Part shown: positions 1-5,125 of the stretch, one piece after another
Numbering within the stretch: the stretch's first letter is position 1
Layout of the letters: the number at the start of each line of letters is the position of its first letter
NCBI GenBank assembly: GCA_017477805.1
Contig: JAFUUM010000055.1
Location: 1-5,125, forward strand
Direction: 5' to 3'
Length of the DNA stretch: 5,125 bases
From: Lachnospiraceae bacterium
GTDB lineage: Bacteria > Bacillota > Clostridia > Lachnospirales > Lachnospiraceae
The notes under the pieces: model-generated
What the model saw: the letters and a program-made list of their open reading frames with translations, nothing else
Databases searched by the model: none
What the model was told of the DNA's origin: nothing
Translations under genes and position numbers: made by a program

Positions 1-1088
1 CACGGGTGGATGATTTCGACTGCGGTATCATGATCTCCGCATCCCATAATCCCTTTTACGATAACGGCATCAAGCTGATCAACGGTCAGGGCGAGAAGAT
101 GGATGAAGAGACCATCTTGAAGGTGGAGGAGTTCATCGACGGCAAGGTGGAAGTTCCCGTTGTTGACGGAAAAGAGATCGGCCGTACCGTGGACTACGTG
201 GCAGGGAGAAACCGCTATATCGGTCATCTGATCTCCATGTCCAAGTACAGCTTTAAGGATGTGAAGGTGGGACTTGATGTTGCAAACGGTGCCGCATGGC
301 AGATCGCAAAGGGTGTATTTGATGCTCTTGGTGCGAAGACCTATGTCATGAATGATTCTCCCGACGGATATAACATCAATACCGATTGCGGATCCACCCA
401 TATCGAGCATTTGCAGAAGTTCGTTGTAGATAACGGGCTGAATATCGGATTTGCTTACGACGGCGATGCCGACAGATGCCTTTGTGTTGATGAAAAGGGT
501 AATGTCCTTACCGGCGATCACATCCTGTACGTGTACGGTCTGTACATGAAAGAGCGCGGTAAGCTTATGAATAACAAAGTCGTTACCACGGTAATGAGCA
601 ACTTTGGTCTCTATAAAGCCTTTGATAAGGTGGGAATCGAGTACGATAAGACTGCGGTAGGCGATAAGTACGTTTACGAGAACATGGTGAACACCGGAAA
701 CCGCATTGGTGGCGAGCAGTCCGGTCACATCATCTTCTCCAAGTATGAGACTACCGGAGACGGTATCCTCACCAGTCTGAAGATGATGGAAGTCATGCTG
801 GCAAAGGAAAAGCCCATGAGTGAGCTGGCTGCTCCCGTGGTGTTCTACCCTCAGGTATTAAAAAATGTACGGGTGAAGTCCAAACCCGATGCACAGAATG
901 ATCCCGATGTTCAGGCAGCGGCCAAGAAAGTTGCCGATGAGCTGGGAGATGATGGCCGTATCCTTGTTCGTGAGAGCGGTACCGAGCCTGTGATCCGTGT
1001 TATGGTGGAAGCAGGAACGGATGAGATCTGTGAGAAATATGTGGACAGCGTGATCGAGGTAATCCGTGAAAAAGGACATTTGGTTTAA
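1..1088 (+). CDS. glmM: Phosphoglucosamine mutase GlmM, 5'-truncated by the window edge
   Basis: This cytosolic enzyme interconverts glucosamine-6-phosphate and glucosamine-1-phosphate, the step before GlmU in UDP-GlcNAc synthesis. The gene is open at the left edge: the frame runs through position 3 (an Arg codon), and the GTG at 6 is an internal Val, not a start. Counting that codon as residue 1, the visible 360 residues hold the active-site loop ISASHNP (10-16, phosphoserine expected at Ser13), the metal-binding loop DGDADR (152-157), the sugar-binding motif GGEQSGHI (235-242) and the phosphate-binding loop RESGTEPVIRVM (322-333). The last two sequences are typical of GlmM rather than of phosphomannomutase or phosphoglucomutase. 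In E. coli GlmM (about 445 residues) the phosphoserine is residue 102, so about 90 N-terminal residues lie outside the window. All catalytic loops are intact and there is no frameshift. Its 3' end overlaps the next gene by 23 bases, and no terminator separates them. Confidence 0.95.
   Translation, partial: RVDDFDCGIMISASHNPFYDNGIKLINGQGEKMDEETILKVEEFIDGKVEVPVVDGKEIGRTVDYVAGRNRYIGHLISMSKYSFKDVKVGLDVANGAAWQIAKGVFDALGAKTYVMNDSPDGYNINTDCGSTHIEHLQKFVVDNGLNIGFAYDGDADRCLCVDEKGNVLTGDHILYVYGLYMKERGKLMNNKVVTTVMSNFGLYKAFDKVGIEYDKTAVGDKYVYENMVNTGNRIGGEQSGHIIFSKYETTGDGILTSLKMMEVMLAKEKPMSELAAPVVFYPQVLKNVRVKSKPDAQNDPDVQAAAKKVADELGDDGRILVRESGTEPVIRVMVEAGTDEICEKYVDSVIEVIREKGHLV
1056..1059 (+). promoter_or_regulatory. 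Ribosome binding site deciding the GTG start of the SGNH lipoprotein
   Basis: GAGG lies inside the 3' end of glmM, six bases before a GTG at 1066. It supports GTG 1066 over the in-frame ATG at 1111, which would remove the lysine-containing n-region of the signal peptide. The site lies within translated glmM sequence, so translation of the two genes is probably coupled. Confidence 0.6.
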
Positions 1089-2577
1089 AAATTTAACGGC
1101 AGGACTGCTTATGGCAGCCCTGCTGGTTGCATTATCGGGACTTTCTCTTTCGGGCTGTGGAGTCGGAAACGGGGGAACGGATGGGGGTTCTTCCGGCGCG
1201 GAAATGGTTGAAACTCCGGAAGTGCATACGCTTCCGTCGCTGACCTCGTCAGAGATTGAGGCTATGGAGGAGATCTATGCTCCGGGGTTGTTCTGCGGAA
1301 ATTTGGACTTAACGAACTTTGATCTGCCGATCTTTACGGATTTTCTGGGGCTGGAGACGAAGGTCATCACAGCGCCGGTTTCAAAGGCAGAGGATCTTGG
1401 ACTTGTGCTTTCGAAAGCGGCTGCTCCCGAGCAGGTGTTTTTGTACCTGGATCCCATGGCGGTTTCTTCTGAAGAGGGTTCGGAAGAACTTGCAGCCTTT
1501 GTTCAGGTGGTCAGAGATTTCGCAGATACTCATTCGGATACAGAGATCCTGTGCATGATGGCATCCCATCCTTTATCCACCTGGGTAGGACTTCCGGAAG
1601 AGGAAGAGACTGAGATCATGGGCGCTTACGAGACGTGGATGAAAGAGTTATCCGGGATCTCAAAGACCTATGTTTTTTTCCACGGGTACGAGCGCTGGCT
1701 GATCCTGAACGGCACGAATTTCGTTGGAGAGCTGCCCAATTCCGATATCGCAAAGCGGCTGATGCTCCTTAGTTTTGCGGACCGGAAATACCGGGTTGAT
1801 GAAGGCAACTGTGGGGAGTGCCTGGGAATACTGACTGGGCATATCGCGAAAGAACGGGAGAACCCTACTGTTTATCCGGATCTTTCCGGCTGTGATGTGG
1901 TGTTACTGGGGGACAGCATCATCGGTAATTATTCCAATTCCGCATCCATTCCGGGGGTTATTTCGGGCTTAAGCGGTGCCAGGACCTATAATCTGGGAAA
2001 GGGCGGTGCTGTGGGTTCAACTAAGGACCCTGTGGAAGATATCAATTCGTTCTTATCCATGTTGCGGGCGTTCCGGGACGGAGAAGTAAGCCGTTCGCCG
2101 GAGAATTGTCCCTATAAAGAGTCATTAGAGCGGTACCTGGCGGATGATCATTCCGGTAAGAAGCTGTTTTTTGTTGTTAATTTTGGAATGAATGATTATT
2201 TTGCGGGAAATCCTGTGATGGGAGCCGGTCCGGAGGATGAAACGGCCTATGAAGGTGCGATCCGGGAAGGGATCCGGGAACTGAAGGAAGCTTATCCCGA
2301 GGCGGTGATCATCGTTATGACCCCGAATCCGACGACCTTCTTCGAGAACGGTACGATCCCCATGTATGATCACGGCGGCACTTTGGAAGAATATGCCATC
2401 GCCGCAAAAGAGGCGGCCACCGCGGAAAGCGTTCTCTGCCTCGATAACTTCACGGAACTGGGCATCACTCCTGATAACGCTAACTTGTTTTTAGAGGACG
2501 GCGTTCACTACAATGAAGCCGCCCGTATGATCGTTGCCGAGCGCGTGATCTATACAGTTGCGACAAGCGTTCCGTAG
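1066..2577 (+). CDS. Secreted lipoprotein with C-terminal SGNH/GDSL hydrolase domain
   Basis: Predicted membrane-anchored extracellular esterase or acyl-hydrolase; the substrate is unknown. The GTG start gives a lysine-containing n-region (K2, K3, K8), a hydrophobic stretch at about 9-27 and a lipobox LSGC with the lipidated Cys at residue 31. A Gly/Ser/Asn-rich linker follows (32-44). The C-terminal domain (about 275-503) carries all SGNH blocks: GDS (282-284, nucleophile Ser284), a glycine block in NLGKGGAVG (309-317), GMND (374-377, Asn376) and DGVHYN (478-483, Asp478 and His481). The catalytic set is therefore complete. The region at about 50-270 is not a family I recognise; it has alpha/beta-like hydrophobic strands (for example VFLYLD at 124-129 and YVFFHGYERW at 202-211). 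Related SGNH proteins de-acetylate or de-acylate surface polysaccharides, and position after glmM fits an envelope role, but that is inference. Proline codon choice differs from the neighbours: 13 of 24 are CCG. Confidence 0.85.
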   Translation: MKKDIWFKNLTAGLLMAALLVALSGLSLSGCGVGNGGTDGGSSGAEMVETPEVHTLPSLTSSEIEAMEEIYAPGLFCGNLDLTNFDLPIFTDFLGLETKVITAPVSKAEDLGLVLSKAAAPEQVFLYLDPMAVSSEEGSEELAAFVQVVRDFADTHSDTEILCMMASHPLSTWVGLPEEEETEIMGAYETWMKELSGISKTYVFFHGYERWLILNGTNFVGELPNSDIAKRLMLLSFADRKYRVDEGNCGECLGILTGHIAKERENPTVYPDLSGCDVVLLGDSIIGNYSNSASIPGVISGLSGARTYNLGKGGAVGSTKDPVEDINSFLSMLRAFRDGEVSRSPENCPYKESLERYLADDHSGKKLFFVVNFGMNDYFAGNPVMGAGPEDETAYEGAIREGIRELKEAYPEAVIIVMTPNPTTFFENGTIPMYDHGGTLEEYAIAAKEAATAESVLCLDNFTELGITPDNANLFLEDGVHYNEAARMIVAERVIYTVATSVP

Positions 2578-2594
2578 CGAAAACGCAACGAAGC
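2569..2594 (+). terminator. Weak imperfect hairpin between convergent genes (possible bidirectional terminator)
   Basis: The sequence can fold as 3 + 4 + 3 paired bases, with two internal mismatches and an AAAA loop at 2580-2583: GCG 2577-2579 with CGC 2584-2586, CGT 2573-2575 with ACG 2588-2590, and an outer weak stem. It spans the lipoprotein stop codon and lies in the 28-base gap before the end of the regulator gene. No clear U-tract follows on either strand, so intrinsic termination is doubtful. Confidence 0.22.
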
Positions 2595-2605
2595 ACAGCT
2601 GCAAT

Positions 2606-3535
2606 TTAGCTCCACTGACGTCTGTACTCCAAAGGGCTGATACCTTCGATTTTTTTGAAGGTTCGTGAAAAATAATATAAGGGCGTGATCCCGCAGGATG
2701 CTCCGATCTCATCGACCGAAAGGTTGGTGAAGCGGAGCATTTGTTTTGCATGGGTGATCCGCACCAGCAAGAGGTAATTGATGATGGAGGTTCCATAGAG
2801 TTCCTTGAATTCTCTGGACAGGGTGTACTTGTTGACGAAGAAGATCTCGGAAAGCCCTTCCAAGGTGATCTTTTCGCTGTAATGGTTATCCAGGTATTCT
2901 TTCAGGGCGGAAACCTGGCGTCTGACGGGGAGAAGTGCCGTTTCCGATATGGACTCCGGGGAGAGTCCGGGATCCCAACTGTAGGACATGAGAAAGCTGA
3001 GGAGTGAAGACAGGACTTCGTTGATCCGGATATCCCGGATGTAATCCGAGGAGTGGGCGATCTCATTGAGAGTGTTCCATAACCTGCCGGCCGCGGTGCT
3101 GTCTGCCAGGTCGGGATCTTCCTCCGGATGGATTACGGGTTTTCCGCCTCGTTCCAAGTACTTGGCGTAAATGGGGAGCATGGTTTCCCCGTAGAAGTGG
3201 ACCCACTCCAGGGACCACAAGTCATCACCCGTGCTGTGAAAATAGGGCTCCTTGCAGTGAATGAACACGCAGTCTCCGGCGGAAAGAGTATATTCCCGTC
3301 CACCGTATCCAAGAAGTCCGCTCCCCGAGCGCACTCGAAAGAACAGGAAGGAGTCCAGGTTTCGACGCTTACTCACATGGGATTTGAGAGCCCGGAGATG
3401 TCCAATCTCTTGCAGGTACAGGAGGTTGGAGCGGGCGAACTCCGAGGGCGTATATAACAGTCTGTCGGAGGCGCTGAATTCTCCTCGGAAGTATTCTTTA
3501 TTGGTTGTGGTGGGTTCTGTATTTATGTTGCTCAT
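2606..3535 (-). CDS. AraC-family transcriptional regulator with cupin-like sensor domain
   Basis: A 309-residue cytosolic DNA-binding protein, a normal length for the family. Residues about 60-116 look like the AraC-type cupin ligand-binding domain, with a glycine-rich turn, then YTLSAGDCVFI (82-92), a conserved-position His100 and WSLEWVHFYG (107-116). The C-terminal domain has the first helix-turn-helix at about 223-267 (ITLEGLSEIFFVNKYTLSREFK region) and the second at about 272-307, ending in the family signature YYFSRTFKKIEGISPLEYRR. The frame stays open upstream to a TTG at 3652, but that TTG lies upstream of a near-consensus promoter at 3594-3622. ATG 3535 is the first ATG after the predicted transcription start, so it is chosen. 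The best Shine-Dalgarno-like purine run (AAAGGG, about 3549-3554) ends some 13-15 bases before the ATG, which is long. The gene converges on the lipoprotein gene and diverges from gmd, so gmd-fcl, its own gene, or both are the natural targets. The effector is unknown; many relatives sense sugars. Confidence 0.9.
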   Translation of the reverse strand: MSNINTEPTTTNKEYFRGEFSASDRLLYTPSEFARSNLLYLQEIGHLRALKSHVSKRRNLDSFLFFRVRSGSGLLGYGGREYTLSAGDCVFIHCKEPYFHSTGDDLWSLEWVHFYGETMLPIYAKYLERGGKPVIHPEEDPDLADSTAAGRLWNTLNEIAHSSDYIRDIRINEVLSSLLSFLMSYSWDPGLSPESISETALLPVRRQVSALKEYLDNHYSEKITLEGLSEIFFVNKYTLSREFKELYGTSIINYLLLVRITHAKQMLRFTNLSVDEIGASCGITPLYYFSRTFKKIEGISPLEYRRQWS

Positions 3536-3593
3536 GCGCTTGGGGGAAGCCCTTTCTTCTGTGCAATCTTTAAGGCATATCGTGTATGAATTC

Positions 3594-3622
3594 AGTATAT
3601 ATGCGGATTCTCGCGTGGTCAA
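3594..3622 (-). promoter_or_regulatory. Sigma-70/SigA-type promoter for the AraC-family gene
   Basis: On the minus strand TTGACC (3622-3617) is followed after exactly 17 bases by TATACT (3599-3594), each one mismatch from consensus. Transcription would begin near 3587, giving a leader of about 50 bases before ATG 3535. An 8-base palindrome TGAATTCA (3587-3594) covers the expected start point. This promoter rules out the upstream TTG at 3652 as the main start of the regulator. Confidence 0.7.
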
Positions 3623-3634
3623 GATAATGCAAAT
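3621..3634 (+). repeat. Copy 1 of AAGATAAYGYAAAT motif, possible regulator operator
   Basis: AAGATAATGCAAAT here matches AAGATAACGTAAAT at 3677-3690 in 12 of 14 positions, in the same orientation and 56 bases apart. This copy touches the upstream edge of the -35 box (3617-3622) of the AraC-family gene, a usual place for an activator or autoregulatory site. AraC-family proteins commonly bind direct repeats, but binding here is inference. Confidence 0.4.
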
Positions 3635-3652
3635 GAAAGGCAAGAAAGTCAA

Positions 3653-3681
3653 TTTTCAAAGAAAACGTGTGGTGGTAAGAT
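3653..3681 (+). promoter_or_regulatory. Candidate promoter for gmd-fcl
   Basis: TTTTCA (3653-3658), a 17-base spacer and TAAGAT (3676-3681) match the SigA consensus at 4 of 6 positions in each box. It is the best pair I found upstream of gmd and would give a leader of about 60 bases. The weak match would suit an activator-dependent promoter. The -10 box overlaps one of the repeated motifs (3677-3690). Confidence 0.35.
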
Positions 3682-3699
3682 AACGTAAATTGTGCAAAT
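3677..3699 (+). repeat. Copy 2 of the motif plus an extra TGCAAAT half-site
   Basis: AAGATAACGTAAAT (3677-3690) is the second copy of the 14-base motif, and TGCAAAT recurs at 3693-3699. The YGYAAAT core therefore occurs at 3628-3634, 3684-3690 and 3693-3699, the last two starting 9 bases apart. The block lies on and just downstream of the candidate gmd -10 box, so a protein bound here could repress gmd, unless the true gmd promoter lies elsewhere. The region is AT-rich, so chance similarity is possible. Confidence 0.4.
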
Positions 3700-3732
3700 A
3701 GAAACAAGATTCTGGAACTCAGATTTCAACAT

Positions 3733-3739
3733 GAAAGGA
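3733..3739 (+). promoter_or_regulatory. Ribosome binding site of gmd
   Basis: GAAAGGA ends eight bases before ATG 3748, a good Shine-Dalgarno match at normal spacing. A second AGGA at 3743-3746 is only one base from the ATG and is too close to be used. Confidence 0.7.
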
Positions 3740-3747
3740 ATTAGGAC

Positions 3748-4788
3748 ATGAAAAAAGCGCTTATTACAGGTATCACAGGACAGGACGGATCTTACCTGGC
3801 AGAGTTTCTGCTGGAGAAGGGATATGAGGTACACGGCATCACCAGACGTGCCTCCATTTCCAACACCGCCCGCATCGACCACCTCATCGCGGATCACAAG
3901 ATCACACTTCACGATGGTGACTTATCGGATTCTTCTTCTCTGATCCGTATCATCAACCTGGTACAGCCCGATGAGATCTACAACCTGGCAGCTCAGTCCC
4001 ACGTACAGGTAAGCTTTGACGTTCCGGAGTACAGCGGAGACGTGGATGCCATCGGCGTTCTGCGTATCCTGGAAGCGCTCCGCATCCTGGGTCTTGAGAA
4101 GAAGACGAGATTTTACCAGGCATCCACTTCCGAGCTTTACGGAAAGGTTGAGGAAGTGCCTCAGAAGGAGACCACGCCCTTCCATCCCTACAGTCCTTAT
4201 GCAGTTGCAAAGCAGTACGGCTTCTGGATCACCAAGGAGTACAGAGAGGCTTACGGTATGTTTGCCGTAAACGGTATCCTCTTTAACCACGAGTCCGAGC
4301 GCCGTGGTGAGAACTTCGTTACCAGAAAGATCACTCTGGCAGCCGGTCGCATCGCAGAAGGGCTGCAGGACCATCTGGAACTTGGAAATATGGACTCTCT
4401 TCGTGACTGGGGTTATGCGAAAGATTACGTGGAATGCATGTGGCTGATCCTGCAGCAGGAAGCTCCCGATGATTTTGTCATCGCTACCGGCGTTCAGCAT
4501 ACGGTTCGGGACTTTACGGAGAAAGCTTTTGCAGCAAACGGCATCACCATCCGCTGGGAAGGCAAAGGCGTTGACGAGAAAGGCTATGATGCAGCCACCG
4601 GCAAGATGCTGGTTTGCGTAAATCCTCAGTGGTTCCGTCCTACCGACGTGGACAATCTCTGGGGTGATCCCACCAAGGCAAAGACTGTTCTTGGATGGAA
4701 TCCCCAGAAGACTTCCTACGAGGAACTGGTACGGATCATGGCAGAGCACGACAGAGAACTGGCAAAACGGGAGAAAGCGGTGAAATAA
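3748..4788 (+). CDS. gmd: GDP-mannose 4,6-dehydratase
   Basis: A cytosolic NADP-dependent short-chain dehydrogenase/reductase that converts GDP-D-mannose to GDP-4-keto-6-deoxy-D-mannose, the first step to GDP-L-fucose (also used for GDP-rhamnose or GDP-perosamine). The 346 residues start with the Rossmann motif TGITGQDG (7-14). The active site is ASTSELYG (125-132; Thr127 and Glu129 match E. coli Thr132 and Glu134) plus SPYAVAK (149-155; Tyr151 and Lys155 form YxxxK). Family-specific segments follow: GILFNHESERRGENFVTRKI (176-195) and LGNMDSLRDWGYAKDYVE (212-229), then a C-terminal substrate-binding part with RPTDVDNLWGDPTKA (297-311). Length is slightly shorter than E. coli Gmd (373) but within the family range. 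ATG 3748 is set by the ribosome binding site at 3733. The stop codon abuts the ATG of fcl, so the two form an operon. The gene is divergent from the AraC-family regulator. Confidence 0.96.
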   Translation: MKKALITGITGQDGSYLAEFLLEKGYEVHGITRRASISNTARIDHLIADHKITLHDGDLSDSSSLIRIINLVQPDEIYNLAAQSHVQVSFDVPEYSGDVDAIGVLRILEALRILGLEKKTRFYQASTSELYGKVEEVPQKETTPFHPYSPYAVAKQYGFWITKEYREAYGMFAVNGILFNHESERRGENFVTRKITLAAGRIAEGLQDHLELGNMDSLRDWGYAKDYVECMWLILQQEAPDDFVIATGVQHTVRDFTEKAFAANGITIRWEGKGVDEKGYDAATGKMLVCVNPQWFRPTDVDNLWGDPTKAKTVLGWNPQKTSYEELVRIMAEHDRELAKREKAVK

Positions 4789-5125
4789 ATGGAAAAGAAT
4801 GCAAAGATCTATGTGGCAGGCCACAGAGGCATGGTGGGTTCTGCCATCGTCAGAGAATTAGAGAGACAGGGATACACCAATATCATTACAAGAACCCACA
4901 AGGAACTGGACCTGTGCAATCAGGTCGCGGTAAATGAGTTCTTTGAAGCAGAAAAGCCCGAGTATGTATTTCTTGCTGCAGCCAAGGTGGGCGGCATCGT
5001 TGCAAACGAGAGCGCCCTGGCGGACTTTATGTATGATAACATGATCCTGGAGATGAACGTTATCCATGCGGCTTGGAAAAATGGCTGCAAGAAGCTGGAG
5101 TTCCTTGGAAGCTCCTGTATTTATC
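4789..5125 (+). CDS. fcl: GDP-L-fucose synthase, 3'-truncated by the window edge
   Basis: Also named wcaG. This is the cytosolic NADPH-dependent epimerase/reductase that turns the Gmd product, GDP-4-keto-6-deoxymannose, into GDP-L-fucose. Only 112 codons are visible; the family is about 310-320 residues long. Seen are the dinucleotide-binding motif GHRGMVGSAI (11-20), the segment VFLAAAKVGGIVAN (60-73) and the catalytic-loop start LGSSCIY (106-112), where Ser108 and Cys110 match E. coli Ser107 and Cys109. The YxxxK motif lies beyond the edge. The ATG follows the gmd stop codon with no base between, which points to translational coupling. There is only a loose purine-rich Shine-Dalgarno candidate upstream (GGGAG at 4769-4773, 15 bases away). 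The pairing with gmd makes GDP-L-fucose, rather than another GDP-deoxyhexose, the likely product. Confidence 0.94.
   Translation, partial: MEKNAKIYVAGHRGMVGSAIVRELERQGYTNIITRTHKELDLCNQVAVNEFFEAEKPEYVFLAAAKVGGIVANESALADFMYDNMILEMNVIHAAWKNGCKKLEFLGSSCIY

Noticed and set aside
2557..2589. GTTGCG ... CGCAAC inverted repeat as a terminator stem
   Set aside because: The six-base stem has a 21-base loop and no T-run, too weak to call separately from the small hairpin already listed.
2741..3007. Plus-strand 88-codon open frame inside the regulator
   Set aside because: It is antisense to the helix-turn-helix coding region, and its sequence looks like the reverse reading of that domain.
3587..3594. 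TGAATTCA palindrome as a repressor operator
   Set aside because: The flanks do not extend the symmetry, and an 8-base palindrome alone is expected by chance; it is only mentioned with the promoter.
3623..3628. GATAAT as a -10 box for gmd on the plus strand
   Set aside because: No acceptable -35 box lies 16-18 bases upstream, and it falls within the repeated motif and beside the regulator promoter.
3128..3683. Two plus-strand open frames of 109 and 140 codons over the 5' part of the regulator
   Set aside because: They lie antisense to the cupin-domain part of the AraC-family gene, lack recognisable motifs and overlap each other, so they are treated as shadows.
3922..4824. A 300-codon open frame on the minus strand
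   Set aside because: It lies opposite gmd, which has full family motifs. Its protein is Cys/His/Leu-rich with no domain pattern, and it is a codon-bias shadow.

Overview
The window looks like chromosome from a Clostridia-class Firmicute, most likely Lachnospiraceae. The basis is moderate GC, AGGAG-type ribosome binding sites, a Lachnospiraceae-style SGNH lipoprotein, and close protein families. This taxonomic call is inference, because no marker gene is present. Coding density is high: four protein genes and part of a fifth fill almost everything. No RNA gene, CRISPR array, insertion sequence or phage gene was seen.

Left part (1-2577, plus strand): the 3' three-quarters or more of glmM (phosphoglucosamine mutase, which makes glucosamine-1-phosphate for UDP-GlcNAc and hence peptidoglycan and glycans). 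Its last 23 bases overlap the start of a 503-residue secreted lipoprotein with a C-terminal SGNH/GDSL esterase-type domain.

Middle (2606-3535, minus strand): an AraC-family regulator with an N-terminal cupin-like sensor and a C-terminal double helix-turn-helix. It converges on the lipoprotein gene with a 28-base gap. It reads away from the genes on its other side, and the 212-base divergent intergenic region carries a near-consensus promoter for the regulator and repeated AT-rich motifs that look like operator sites.

Right part (3748-5125, plus strand): gmd (GDP-mannose 4,6-dehydratase), directly abutted by the 5' part of fcl/wcaG (GDP-L-fucose synthase), which is cut off by the window edge. 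Together they convert GDP-mannose to GDP-L-fucose, the donor for fucosylated capsule, exopolysaccharide or glycoprotein.

The likely theme is cell-envelope and surface-glycan precursor supply: UDP-GlcNAc at the left, GDP-fucose at the right, a surface esterase that could act on glycan, and an adjacent regulator that may control the fucose genes. No clearly new biological system is visible. The most promising lead is the AraC regulator with repeated motifs placed against the promoters of itself and of gmd.
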